Source: Psychrosphaera saromensis (lineage in GTDB: Bacteria > Pseudomonadota > Gammaproteobacteria > Enterobacterales > Alteromonadaceae). From it: a DNA stretch of 64,000 bases. Positions 19,695-28,682 of this stretch are shown in pieces. The stretch lies in assembly GCF_002954545.1 (NCBI RefSeq), contig NZ_MSCH01000003.1, forward strand, positions 3,553,821 to 3,617,820, in the 5' to 3' direction. Every line of letters begins with the position of its first letter. Positions within the stretch are counted from its first letter, which is position 1. The notes below the pieces were generated by a model. It worked only from the letters and a program-made list of their open reading frames with translations, searched no databases and had not been told where the DNA came from. The translations under genes were made by a program, and so were the position numbers.

Positions 19695-20099
19695 CTACTT
19701 TTTCTCCGCTGCGATTGAAATTTTATCTATTCCAGCCGCTTTGATAGCATCCATAACTTCAACAACAACACCATGTTTAGCGTCTTCGTCTGCTTGAATA
19801 ATTACGATATCAGTTGGTTGCTCGGCAAGCATACTCTCTAAACGAGCCCCAACCCTTTCAATATCTACTGCAGATTTGTCCATCCAAACTTCGCCATTTG
19901 CTCTAATAGCAATAAAGATGTTGGCTGAAGGTTTTGAACTTGCTTGAGCTGCTTTAGGTTTTAATACGTCAATACCGGCTTCTTTTACGAAAGAGGTAGT
20001 AACGATGAAGAAGATAAGCATGATAAACACGATATCAAGCATCGGTGTCATATCAATTGCAGCGTCATCATCTTCACGGAAACGTTGTTTACGTGCCAT
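19695..20099 (-). CDS. exbD2: biopolymer transport protein ExbD (TonB2 system)
   Basis: A 134-residue ExbD/TolR protein with a cytoplasmic N-terminus, a single membrane helix (about 20-42) carrying the essential aspartate (D22 in MTPMLDIVFIML), and a periplasmic domain. It forms the proton channel of the TonB complex with ExbB. It lies between exbB2 (11-base gap) and tonB2 (1-base gap). Confidence 0.96.
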   Translation of the reverse strand: MARKQRFREDDDAAIDMTPMLDIVFIMLIFFIVTTSFVKEAGIDVLKPKAAQASSKPSANIFIAIRANGEVWMDKSAVDIERVGARLESMLAEQPTDIVIIQADEDAKHGVVVEVMDAIKAAGIDKISIAAEKK

Positions 20100-20110
20100 A
20101 GTTCAATCTC

Positions 20111-20635
20111 CTAATGATGTGGCAAGCTATCTACTAGCTTTTCTTTTGCCACTTTAACTCTTGTTTCTAACCTTGTGCTGAAAAATATTCCAGACAAAGC
20201 CGCAACCATTCCTGCCATTGTAGGGATTGTTGCCATAGAAATACCAGCAGCCATCAAACGTGGGTTACCAGTACCTTGTGTTGCCATAGTATCGAATACA
20301 GCGATCATACCTGTAACCGTACCTAGTAATCCGATTAACGGACACATAGCAACAAGAGTTTTAATTATTAACATTCTTGCATTTAGTTTTTCGGACGCCT
20401 CAGAAACCCAAGCATCACGGATTCTATGTGCACTCCAAGATGTGGTATCTAATCGAGCTTCCCAATTTGAAATAATTGAGTCACGAAGTTTCGGATATTC
20501 CAAACTAAGGAAATACCAACGCTCGATCATTAATGCCCACATAATAAGAAGAGCAGCAGCTACGAAATATAATACGAAGCCGCCAGTCGCAATAAAATCC
20601 CTGACAGATTCCCATAGGCCTATCAGGTATAACAT
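20111..20635 (-). CDS. exbB2: biopolymer transport protein ExbB (TonB2 system)
   Basis: A 174-residue MotA/TolQ/ExbB family protein with three membrane segments (about 18-38, 90-115, 135-158) and the conserved PLIGLLGTVTGMI helix. It is shorter than classical ExbB, typical of the second TonB system. Its ATG overlaps the ttpC stop codon by one base (TAATG), so translation is coupled. Confidence 0.95.
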   Translation of the reverse strand: MLYLIGLWESVRDFIATGGFVLYFVAAALLIMWALMIERWYFLSLEYPKLRDSIISNWEARLDTTSWSAHRIRDAWVSEASEKLNARMLIIKTLVAMCPLIGLLGTVTGMIAVFDTMATQGTGNPRLMAAGISMATIPTMAGMVAALSGIFFSTRLETRVKVAKEKLVDSLPHH

Positions 20636-21993
20636 TACGCTTTCTCCTTCTCAGCATGTGCAGCGATGATACCAGCGCTTTGCTCGTCAAGAACATGAAT
20701 AATGCTCTTAGCTCTTGCAGCAACAATACTATGCACAAAGATTAATGGTAGTGCAGCAATGATACCCATAGCTGTTGTTACCAATGCCATTGAGATTGAA
20801 CCAGCCATTAATTTCGGGTCACCCGTACCAAACAATGTAATTTGTTGGAACGTTTCAATCATACCAATAACCGTACCTAATAGACCTAAAAGAGGTGCTA
20901 CAGCAGCAAGGATCTTGATTGTATTGATACCGCGGTCAATACGTGGTGTTTCACGTAAAATGGCTTCATCTAATTTAAGTTCTAAGTTTTCTACATCAGT
21001 AGTCTTATTTTCTTGGTAGATTTTTAAGATACGACCTAATGCATTATCATCAGAAGGATTATCAGTATCTTTAAGCTGAGCTTTCATTTTCGTGCTTTCA
21101 GTTAACGTAGTGTATAAGCTGAATGCCGCAATGAATAAACCTAAGAAAAGAACAACAGTAATTACATAACCTGGAGTACCACCTTGATGATAACGGTCAG
21201 ATAATGTAGCTCGTTGTGTATTAAGACGTAAGATACCACCACGTGAAGGGTCAACATAGAAAGGTACTAATTCGCCAGCACTTGCTTCTTGTAAAGCATT
21301 TGCAGAAGAAACATAGTAACCATCAGCAGCTTTACCTAGTGGTTGAATTTTTCCAACATCAGAGTTGTAAATCAAGTACTCATCTTCAGCGATTAAGTTG
21401 AACGAACCAACACGAGTAACTTTCTTAGTAACAGAACCACCAGCTAATTGAGCAACTTCAGCATCAAATACTACAACTTTGGCAGATTCAGTCATTTCAG
21501 TTTGCAGAGCAATCCAAAGGTCTTCTAATTCTTTAGTTGTTGGTAGTTTTTTAGCTTCAGCAAGTTCAGCTAATAAAGCAGAACGGTCGCCATATCCAGG
21601 TTGACCTGAGATATTAGAAGCGGTAATTGAACCAATAGTGTTACTTGCTGCACGGCGTACAACACCAAACATTTCACCTAAAGTGCCTTGGGCATTTTTA
21701 AGTTCAGTTGCTCGTTTTATTAACGTAAGGTCGTTTTGAGCATATTGCTTTTGTAAACGGTCTCCACGTGCTTTTTCGTCTTTAAGTTCTTTTTTAGCTT
21801 TATTTAATAAAGCTTGTTTGTCCGCTTTAGCAGCCAAAAACTCTTTTTCACGTTTTTTGTTTAATTGGCCTTCAGAGATACGGTCTTTTTTCACCTGATC
21901 TAAAAGCTTGTCTAGTTCACCTGCAGCACTAACATTAAAGCTAGTTGCTACTAAAGCTGCAGCTAAAACTAATGAATTTAATACTTGTTTCAT
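20635..21993 (-). CDS. ttpC: TtpC-like large MotA/TolQ/ExbB protein
   Basis: A 452-residue exported/membrane protein. From the ATG at 21993 it has a signal peptide (ending FNVSAA), a periplasmic coiled-coil region (about 30-110), a further periplasmic domain, a membrane helix near 270, and a C-terminal ExbB-type channel domain (APLLGLLGTVIGMI and the following helix). Vibrio TtpC, with this layout, is needed for TonB2 function. An in-frame TTG 18 bases further upstream would place the start inside the previous gene and before its stop. The ATG at 21993 has GGAG eight bases ahead and gives a proper signal peptide, so I prefer it. Confidence 0.92.
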   Translation of the reverse strand: MKQVLNSLVLAAALVATSFNVSAAGELDKLLDQVKKDRISEGQLNKKREKEFLAAKADKQALLNKAKKELKDEKARGDRLQKQYAQNDLTLIKRATELKNAQGTLGEMFGVVRRAASNTIGSITASNISGQPGYGDRSALLAELAEAKKLPTTKELEDLWIALQTEMTESAKVVVFDAEVAQLAGGSVTKKVTRVGSFNLIAEDEYLIYNSDVGKIQPLGKAADGYYVSSANALQEASAGELVPFYVDPSRGGILRLNTQRATLSDRYHQGGTPGYVITVVLFLGLFIAAFSLYTTLTESTKMKAQLKDTDNPSDDNALGRILKIYQENKTTDVENLELKLDEAILRETPRIDRGINTIKILAAVAPLLGLLGTVIGMIETFQQITLFGTGDPKLMAGSISMALVTTAMGIIAALPLIFVHSIVAARAKSIIHVLDEQSAGIIAAHAEKEKA

Positions 21994-21997
21994 GTTT

Positions 21998-22765
21998 TTA
22001 CTCCGCTGCAAAAATTGGTAATTTAATTAATTCATATGGTGCTTGTTTGCGCGCCATGCGAATAGTTAAAGTAATATCACTAAGATATTCATCACCTAAT
22101 TTTTCCCAAGCACGTGTAGTATTATTCCATACCCACGCATTCTTAAGATCTTTTGATTGAGCTACAAGCGCAATACGACCTACGTGAACAAAGTCAGCTG
22201 ATACTTCTTTACCATCAAAAACTTCCGTTCCTTGCCAAGCAACAACTGCAGAACCGTAATCTTTTTCAATTTCATACGCTTCTAATACTTGACGGTATTT
22301 TTCAGAAGTACTTACTTTAGGGTTGATCATTAGAGCACGTAGTTTTTCAACACGGGCTAAACGTCTATCTAATTTAATAGGAATATCAGCATTAACAAAC
22401 TGGTCTAACATATCGATCATGCTATACATAAGCGGAACAACATTTCGCTTAGTATTTTCAATCTCTGCTATTTGACCTTCAAGTGATGCAATTTCATCAT
22501 TCTGAGCAGCAACTAGTTTAGCAACATGGTCGTTGTAAACTTTGTTAATTTCAGTTTCATCAACAACTGCACGATATTCGATAACGATATCTTGAGTTTG
22601 TTCTTGAATAGAATCGATTTTAACCTGCGATTGTGACGCGGCTTTATGAATTGTACGCTCTGCAGCGTGAATTTTTTCCAGTGGATCTGCCGCCAGTGCA
22701 GAACCAGTAAATGCAATCGCACTTACAAGAGCTGACGCTACTAGATTTAGTTTCATCTTAGACAT
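21998..22765 (-). CDS. DUF3450 family periplasmic protein
   Basis: A 255-residue protein from the ATG at 22765, with a signal peptide (about 1-28, ending GSALA) and a long coiled coil (30-110) before a compact C-terminal part. DUF3450 proteins head TonB2/TtpC operons in Vibrio and Alteromonadales. The 4-base gap to ttpC supports co-function. An in-frame TTG lies nine bases further upstream, and a second ATG is three codons in, so the exact start is uncertain. The C-terminal GGAG serves as ribosome site for ttpC. Confidence 0.9.
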   Translation of the reverse strand: MSKMKLNLVASALVSAIAFTGSALAADPLEKIHAAERTIHKAASQSQVKIDSIQEQTQDIVIEYRAVVDETEINKVYNDHVAKLVAAQNDEIASLEGQIAEIENTKRNVVPLMYSMIDMLDQFVNADIPIKLDRRLARVEKLRALMINPKVSTSEKYRQVLEAYEIEKDYGSAVVAWQGTEVFDGKEVSADFVHVGRIALVAQSKDLKNAWVWNNTTRAWEKLGDEYLSDITLTIRMARKQAPYELIKLPIFAAE

Positions 22766-22803
22766 AGTTCCCAACCAATGTGTGTATTTAATTTCTTATT
22801 TTT

Positions 22804-22908
22804 AGAGCAAATACTCTTTGCTCATTAAATTTATACATGAATAATCGCTACAGAGTCTCCCAAACATATTCAACAATGTCAATTTAATAGAGGACCAATA
22901 TTTGCTCT
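22804..22908. repeat. TTTGCTC inverted repeats upstream of the TonB2 operon
   Basis: AGAGCAAATA (22804-22813) is repeated in inverse as TATTTGCTCT (22899-22908). A third half-site TTTGCTC (22817-22823) forms the hairpin GAGCAAA-TACTC-TTTGCTC with the first. All lie in the 5' region of the DUF3450 gene. No Fur box was found here, so this may be the operator of an unknown regulator. Confidence 0.45.
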
Positions 22909-23023
22909 TAGTATTCACTTGAACAAATTTACAACAATAAAACCTTAATCTCATAGTAAATGCGGCCAATAACCAAGGATTAGGGTCGACAATTTTAATA
23001 AAAGTTCATCATTTATTTTGAAT

Positions 23024-25549
23024 TTACAATAAAGTCAGTTGTTGATTAAAAAGTTTTAATGTTTTTGGAGAATATATTGCCAAAATAGCTTCAGCAATTG
23101 GATAGATTTGCTTCTCTATATAGTGTTCATAGTCAGGTATAAGATTCGGCTCGTCAATCTTGGGTCCATTAATTCCAATAATGTATTCAATACTACTGCC
23201 TTTTCTATAAAGTTCGCGATTACCTTGCGAGTTGGCTAAACGCGCGGCTTTGATATGCGGAGGCGTTGTTTTTACATAACTGGCGATATGTTGCCTAATT
23301 CGTTTTCGGTAAATTAGTAAATGGTCAAATTCCCCTTTTTTCAACTTACTAATGATGGATGATATATATTCATCACAATCCAATTTAGCGAACACAAGTT
23401 GAAATAATTTCATCTGAAATGTTTTGGCTAACTCAGTCCAATCACTTCTTACTGTTTCCATTCCTTTGAAAATAAGCTCAGGTTCTGCATTTTTATGTTG
23501 TTTCATTCCAGCATAACGTTTCTTTGATCCGGATTCTGAGCCTCTAATTGTTGGCATAAAAAACGGAGAAAAATGAGTCTCAAACTCCAATTCCATTTTG
23601 TTATCTAAATTAAAGTCCTGCTGAATTTTTTGGTTAAACCAGTTGTTCAACTCTACTCCCAATTGCTCAGCATCTTCAGCCTTAAACTTTGAATCATCCA
23701 AACTGACAAAAACAGAGTCTGTATCTCCATAGATAACGCTTAAGCCTTTCTGTTCAAACCATAGTTTTGATTGGTTCAATACCCAATGTCCACGCATAGT
23801 AATTGAGCTTGCTAATTTAGTGTCATAAAAGCGACAACCTGAAGAACCTAATACACCATAAAAACTATTCATGATGATCTTAATCGCATTGGATAATACT
23901 TTGTTACTATCCGCTTTGGCTTGTTCTCTTGCTTGCCATAATTTATCCAATATAGAAGAGAGTATGGCTTTGTCACGGCTAAACTCTCCCCCTCTAAAAC
24001 CAGGTATTCTGTGTTCAACGTCTAAAGACCTAGCCTCAAGCAAAGCAACGGGGTCGATATTAAATGTTCTCATAATACTTGGGTACAGGCTTTTAAAGTC
24101 AAACACCAAGACATCGTTATGGATGCCAGGTATCGAGTCCATCACAAAACCACCTGGACTATTTACATAATCTTGAGCAGACACTAAGTTTGGCGCTACC
24201 CAACCTTTCCTATGAGCATGAGGTAAATATAAATTGGTGAATGCTGCAACTGAACCTCCGACTCGGTCAAGTTCAACACCTGTAAGCTTGGTTCTAGTAA
24301 TAACAAACTCGACTAATTTTTCTTTACTGAATATTTTGGAAACCAAAATACAATCTTGTAAGTTATATTTTATTAATGAGGTGGGATCGTTCTGGTATAA
24401 ATGTTTTATCTCTGCGAGTTTATCCCCTGCACTTTCTTGAATTAACTTTTGCTCACCGAGTATTTGACTGGCTACATTGTTCAGTGAAAAGCTAGGAAAT
24501 GAGTAAGTAGCATTTTTCATTACTTCAATGCCATCAAGTACAACTCTTCCTGCTATATATACTTTATCTGGATAACGTTGTTCGCCATCTCTATTACCAT
24601 CTATAAATTCTAACTCAGAACCATCACGGCCAAGTTTTAACTTAATGCCATTGCGTTTAGCCGCATTGACTAATACTCGAACATCAAACTTTACAAAGTT
24701 CCAACCTATAATTAAATCTGGGTTTAACTCAGCGACGAGTTGATTAAACTTTAACAACAACTCCCATTCGCTATCGAGCCATATAGTGTAATCAGGTAAG
24801 CCGTCAGGTTTGATGACGGGTTCATCATCATTTTGCATTCCGTTGTACAGGACAAACTCGACGGAGTCACTTTCACTGCAATTAGCTTGAATCCCAGATG
24901 TTTGAATGTCAGGCTCTTGACTGTCAAGCTCTTCAATACCGGCACTTTGAGCACCAGAGATTTGAATAGCCTTATCATTGTGTATGTTGGTACCGTGCAA
25001 GCCGATTGAATAAAGGTAGCCTTGCTCGTCACATTCAATATCTATCGATAAGGTGGAGAAAGATGGATTGTAAAAGCCTTGTTTGATTTGAGCGTGATTG
25101 ATCACGCTTACAGATTTTACGGAGTTAGATTGTGACTTTAATTGCTCTATTCCAGTAAAGCATAATTCGCCTTGGATAAACCTTTCCATTAAGTATCTAT
25201 CTATTGGCTTTATATCTGCTTCTAACAACTCTATCCTGCGCTCTTCGGTTAACTTTCTTAACCTGTGGTAATCCTTTAAAGATTCACTATACAAACCGAA
25301 TACAGCTTGACCGTCAAAAGAAGTTAATTCTAGATCTTTAAAGGCTATATTTAATTTAGCTTGCTGGCATAAAGCTAATATCTCAGTCTTGTCTGACTCA
25401 AAGGCAAAACAAACGGCTTTTTCATTTTCAATGATCAATTGATGAACTCCATCATCGGATTTCACCCATAATTCAAACACACAACGACCATTGCGGTCAT
25501 ATTGTTTACGAGTTAATAAAAAACCATTTTGTTTTTCTTGTGTCATCAA
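23024..25549 (-). CDS. polB: DNA polymerase II (family B)
   Basis: An 841-residue family B polymerase. The exonuclease I motif is in SIDIECDE (about 168-175), with further 3'-5' exonuclease motifs around NLVAELNPDLIIGWN. Polymerase motif A is DFKSLYPSIM and motif C is YGDTDSVF. It performs translesion or repair synthesis. It is about 60 residues longer than E. coli Pol II (783), mostly through an acidic, low-complexity insertion near residues 190-235 after the first exonuclease motif. No LexA box is visible upstream, unlike E. coli polB. Start ATG near 25549. Confidence 0.96.
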   Translation of the reverse strand: MMTQEKQNGFLLTRKQYDRNGRCVFELWVKSDDGVHQLIIENEKAVCFAFESDKTEILALCQQAKLNIAFKDLELTSFDGQAVFGLYSESLKDYHRLRKLTEERRIELLEADIKPIDRYLMERFIQGELCFTGIEQLKSQSNSVKSVSVINHAQIKQGFYNPSFSTLSIDIECDEQGYLYSIGLHGTNIHNDKAIQISGAQSAGIEELDSQEPDIQTSGIQANCSESDSVEFVLYNGMQNDDEPVIKPDGLPDYTIWLDSEWELLLKFNQLVAELNPDLIIGWNFVKFDVRVLVNAAKRNGIKLKLGRDGSELEFIDGNRDGEQRYPDKVYIAGRVVLDGIEVMKNATYSFPSFSLNNVASQILGEQKLIQESAGDKLAEIKHLYQNDPTSLIKYNLQDCILVSKIFSKEKLVEFVITRTKLTGVELDRVGGSVAAFTNLYLPHAHRKGWVAPNLVSAQDYVNSPGGFVMDSIPGIHNDVLVFDFKSLYPSIMRTFNIDPVALLEARSLDVEHRIPGFRGGEFSRDKAILSSILDKLWQAREQAKADSNKVLSNAIKIIMNSFYGVLGSSGCRFYDTKLASSITMRGHWVLNQSKLWFEQKGLSVIYGDTDSVFVSLDDSKFKAEDAEQLGVELNNWFNQKIQQDFNLDNKMELEFETHFSPFFMPTIRGSESGSKKRYAGMKQHKNAEPELIFKGMETVRSDWTELAKTFQMKLFQLVFAKLDCDEYISSIISKLKKGEFDHLLIYRKRIRQHIASYVKTTPPHIKAARLANSQGNRELYRKGSSIEYIIGINGPKIDEPNLIPDYEHYIEKQIYPIAEAILAIYSPKTLKLFNQQLTLL

Positions 25550-25674
25550 ATTTTTAATTCATGTTAATAAAGCGATATCACCGCTATAATAGCCGCGAAG
25601 AATAGCTAATATCAATTGCATTAAACATAACTAAATTATCAATTAGCTAAATAAAATATCCTACGGAGTATTAG

Positions 25675-26475
25675 TTGGACTGGATAACTGAGTTTTCAGA
25701 GTTTATAAATTTATCACCTTCTATAATAGGGGTTCTAATCCTAGCTGCCTTTGCCGCAGGTTATATAGACGCAATTGCAGGCGGAGGCGGATTATTAACG
25801 GTCCCAGTGTTGTTATCATCCGGTTTACCACCTCATGTTGTATTAGGTACAAATAAATTAGCATCCACCTTTGGTTCTTTCATGGCCAGTTACACGTTTT
25901 ATAAACGCCAATTATTTTCTCCAGCATTTTGGAAGTTAAGTGTTATATCAACAGCGGTAGGTGCAACCCTGGGCACAGTAATCGTTAGCTATATTGATGC
26001 AGAGAACCTTAACAAAATCTTGCCTATATTTGTCGGATTCAGTGCTCTTTATGCATTATTCAACCGAATGAAAGCGGAAGACTCAAATCAACTCCCAGAA
26101 GTTAACTCTACATTAAAAAACAAACAGGTTGGCCAAGGTTTGATCTTAGGGTTTTATGATGGATTTGCAGGCCCTGGCACTGGTGCTTTTTGGACTGTCA
26201 GTAACTTATTCTTATACCGACTGAATATTTTATTAGCTTCTGGAGTTGCCAGAAGTATGAACTTCATTAGTAACATATTCTCTTTAGCTGCTTTTATATA
26301 TCTAGGTTATGTTAATTTTGCAGTTGGCTTATTAATGGGTGTATTTTTGATGTTAGGTTCGTACAGTGGTGCGCATTCAGCGATTAAATACGGTAATAAG
26401 TTTATTCGCCCGGTATTTACTGTGGTGGTTTCTTGTATGGCTTTAAAACTTGCCTTTGACGCTTGGGCTTTATAA
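25675..26475 (+). CDS. TSUP family sulfite/sulfonate permease-like protein (TTG start)
   Basis: A 266-residue membrane protein with about eight membrane helices and the TauE/SafE family signature (GxxxGYIDAIAGGGGLLTVP near 27-46, repeated as GFYDGFAGPGTGAFW in the second half). Members export or import small anions such as sulfite or sulfoacetate. Start TTG at 25675 has CGGAG seven bases upstream. It starts a rightward row with priC and an HDAC-like gene. Confidence 0.9.
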   Translation: MDWITEFSEFINLSPSIIGVLILAAFAAGYIDAIAGGGGLLTVPVLLSSGLPPHVVLGTNKLASTFGSFMASYTFYKRQLFSPAFWKLSVISTAVGATLGTVIVSYIDAENLNKILPIFVGFSALYALFNRMKAEDSNQLPEVNSTLKNKQVGQGLILGFYDGFAGPGTGAFWTVSNLFLYRLNILLASGVARSMNFISNIFSLAAFIYLGYVNFAVGLLMGVFLMLGSYSGAHSAIKYGNKFIRPVFTVVVSCMALKLAFDAWAL

Positions 26476-26476
26476 A

Positions 26477-27064
26477 TTGAATACACTTATTACTCAGCTG
26501 ACCTTACAGTCAGAAAAACTGAAAGAACAAATCAAGGGCTTAAAGCTCAATTCACAACAATGGTTTGCCAATAGCGATATATTTCGCTCCTCAGGCTTTG
26601 CCACTCGTAGTGAAGATATTAGTGATTATTTACTAGAGTTAACGGCGACCATTAACAAACTTGCCAAAGTCACCGACGAACAACATATCGCTTATTTGTC
26701 TGAACGAATAACCCAACAGTTTTCGTGCCTCAAAGGCTTGGTTAAGTCCAACGAGATCAATTTAAAAAACAGTCAATATAGTAGAGATAGAATTCGTAAC
26801 TTAAGTAAAGTTAAGAAATTTACAGTTAAAGCCTCGCAGTCGAGCCAGGAGTTATATGCCGAGCTGTCAAAACTACAAGAGTTTGAGCGTCGCTTACTCG
26901 ACAAGGTTAGTGAGTCTCAACAACAACTTTCTATGTATAAAGGCAACGCTAATAGAATGGCCTTGCAACAAGACGTGTTAACCAATCAACAAAGACTCGG
27001 GCGTTGTCGCCAAGCATTAAGTAAAATAGAAGAGTCTATTCAGAAGCTAGACAATAATAACTAA
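26477..27064 (+). CDS. priC: primosomal replication protein PriC
   Basis: A 195-residue, largely helical protein. Its C-terminal half matches PriC: LQEFERRLLDKV and QQRLGRCRQALSKIE align with E. coli HQDFERRLREMV and EARLARCRHALEKIE (from memory). PriC reloads the replicative helicase at stalled forks with PriA or Rep. I place the start at the TTG at 26477, one base after the upstream stop, because the E. coli N-terminus aligns there. A TTG at 26450 would overlap the permease gene. Confidence 0.82.
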   Translation: MNTLITQLTLQSEKLKEQIKGLKLNSQQWFANSDIFRSSGFATRSEDISDYLLELTATINKLAKVTDEQHIAYLSERITQQFSCLKGLVKSNEINLKNSQYSRDRIRNLSKVKKFTVKASQSSQELYAELSKLQEFERRLLDKVSESQQQLSMYKGNANRMALQQDVLTNQQRLGRCRQALSKIEESIQKLDNNN

Positions 27065-27068
27065 CCTT

Positions 27069-27989
27069 ATGACTACCCTATCTTTACCTTTGGTATTTCA
27101 CCCTATTTATAGTCAGTTAACACTTCCCAAAAATCACAGATTTCCGATTGAAAAGTATTTAACGTTAAAAGATGCGGCCATAAAAAAGCATGGAAGCAAA
27201 GTCAATGTTAACTTAGTAAGTCATCCAATTAGCACCGAGCAACTTAAACAAATTCATCAAACAGATTACATACATAATTTTCTGACTAATAAGCTCACCG
27301 ACAAAGAAATGAAACGTATTGGTTTTCCCTGGTCGGAGCAATTTGTAAGTCGTACTTTAACCGCTGTTGGCGGAACCTTACAAACCGCAAGACTTGCGGT
27401 TGAACATAGCGTAGCGATAAACCTTACAGGTGGATACCACCACGCTCATCCGGATTTTGGCTCTGGCTTTTGTGTATTTAACGACTTGTCCATTGCCGCA
27501 CAAACGCTTCTTGATGAAGGTAAAGTTAATCGGGTACTTATTTTCGACTGTGACGTACATCAGGGTGATGGAACCGCCACTTGTGTTGCGGATAATCCTG
27601 ACATTTTTAGTTTGTCTATTCATTGTGAAAAGAACTTCCCAACGAGAAAACAGCAAAGTGACTGGGACATAGGGTTAGATAAACATCTAGAAGATGATCA
27701 CTATTTAGCACAAGTTAATGACGCGCTAATATCGGCATTTCATTCATTTAAACCTGACTTCATTATTTACGATGCGGGTGTCGATATACATCAAGACGAT
27801 GACTTAGGTTTGCTGAATATCACCACTGAAGGTATTTACCAACGAGACCTTATGGTCTTTCAACTAGCAAAACAACATAACATTCCAGTTATGGCGGTTA
27901 TAGGTGGTGGTTATCAAAGAGATATCAAGGCATTGACGGATGTTCATATACAACTTATAAATGCAGCGATTGATACCTTCATTAATTAA
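27069..27989 (+). CDS. histone deacetylase-like amidohydrolase (class IV-like)
   Basis: A 306-residue arginase/deacetylase-fold enzyme. Key residues include the HH pair in GGYHHAHPDFG (about 119-129), zinc ligands in FDCDVHQGD (about 158-166) and YDAGVD (about 233-238), and the GGGY motif near the end. The N-terminal VFHPIY and NHRFPIEKY resemble class IV (HDAC11-like) bacterial members. It probably removes acyl groups from lysines or small amines. It starts 5 bases after priC. Confidence 0.9.
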   Translation: MTTLSLPLVFHPIYSQLTLPKNHRFPIEKYLTLKDAAIKKHGSKVNVNLVSHPISTEQLKQIHQTDYIHNFLTNKLTDKEMKRIGFPWSEQFVSRTLTAVGGTLQTARLAVEHSVAINLTGGYHHAHPDFGSGFCVFNDLSIAAQTLLDEGKVNRVLIFDCDVHQGDGTATCVADNPDIFSLSIHCEKNFPTRKQQSDWDIGLDKHLEDDHYLAQVNDALISAFHSFKPDFIIYDAGVDIHQDDDLGLLNITTEGIYQRDLMVFQLAKQHNIPVMAVIGGGYQRDIKALTDVHIQLINAAIDTFIN

Positions 27990-28135
27990 CTAGTCCGCTA
28001 GTATCAACGGTTAATCCCACCTACCAAGATTTTTGATTTGAAAGCCTAAATAATATCGATAGTAATTTTCTGATTGATTCTTATAAATACGGTGCTATTG
28101 TCATAAACAAAGGAACTCAGATTAGGAAAATGTTT

Positions 28136-28417
28136 ATGCAACTCAATGACGACATTCACAACTATTACGAAAAATTGGTTCTCGAATACATAATTGCAAA
28201 TCGTTTGGATAAACGATTCTCAACTGAATTTTTATCTGACTTATGCTGTATCGTATTAAACCAATTACCATCTAAGTACATTAGACATGAAGTGGACATG
28301 GCATTTTATTTACCGGTAGCTGAACGTTATGAAATGGAAATGAATGTAAGAGAATCAATTGGCCGAGCGCTTGAATTTATGGACTCCAAAGAATTACGAG
28401 AAAACGAAATTGAGTGA
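28136..28417 (+). CDS. ComFB family protein (possible cyclic-dinucleotide receptor)
   Basis: A 93-residue protein with the ComFB pattern: YEKLVLEYI, then SDLCCIVLNQLPSKYIRH. In Bacillus it is a late-competence protein, and cyanobacterial homologues have been described as cyclic-dinucleotide receptors. The start is set at the second ATG (28136), which has AGGA eight bases upstream; the ATG at 28130 is only two bases from it. The 3' end overlaps the following ybaM-like gene by eight bases, suggesting translational coupling. Confidence 0.75.
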   Translation: MQLNDDIHNYYEKLVLEYIIANRLDKRFSTEFLSDLCCIVLNQLPSKYIRHEVDMAFYLPVAERYEMEMNVRESIGRALEFMDSKELRENEIE

Positions 28418-28589
28418 AAATTTAACACCCTATAATGAAACACAAACACTAGAAACTGCTGAGCAACATATTCAATTAGCCGTCGATTTGATTTACTTAC
28501 TTGAGTCAAATGAAATGCCAGCAGAAACAGTACTCAAAGCACTCGATATTGTCGCGGCAGACTTTAAACAAAAGTTGATCCCAAGCTAA
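28410..28589 (+). CDS. ybaM: YbaM family (DUF2496) small protein
   Basis: A 59-residue protein. Its core (HIQLAVDLIYLLESNEMP and ETVLKALDIV) clearly matches E. coli YbaM (KLAVDLIVLLEENQIP, STVLRALDIV, from memory). Function unknown. The start is likely TTG at 28410, inside the end of the ComFB gene; the preceding bases include ACGAGA. Longer in-frame starts run deep into the ComFB gene and are unlikely. Confidence 0.8.
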   Translation: MSENLTPYNETQTLETAEQHIQLAVDLIYLLESNEMPAETVLKALDIVAADFKQKLIPS

Positions 28590-28624
28590 TATCTCTGCAT
28601 TAATAAATGAATAATAGCCCAAAC

Positions 28625-28652
28625 AAAAAAAGAGCCTCAAGGCTCTTTTTTG
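28625..28652. terminator. bidirectional intrinsic terminator
   Basis: The stem AGAGCC/GGCTCT has a TCAA loop, with an A-run on the left and a T-run on the right, between the convergent ybaM and natB genes. Confidence 0.9.
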
Positions 28653-28682
28653 TTTTAACAATTTACCACGTCCTAATTAAGG

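Noticed and set aside
22009-22011. TTG at 22011 as start of ttpC
   Set aside because: It lies inside the DUF3450 gene and gives no signal peptide; the ATG at 21993 has a good ribosome site.
22775-23023. Fur box upstream of the TonB2 operon
   Set aside because: No sequence close to GATAATGATAATCATTATC was found; the inverted repeat there has a different sequence.
25550-25674. LexA site upstream of polB
   Set aside because: No CTGT-N8-ACAG motif is present.
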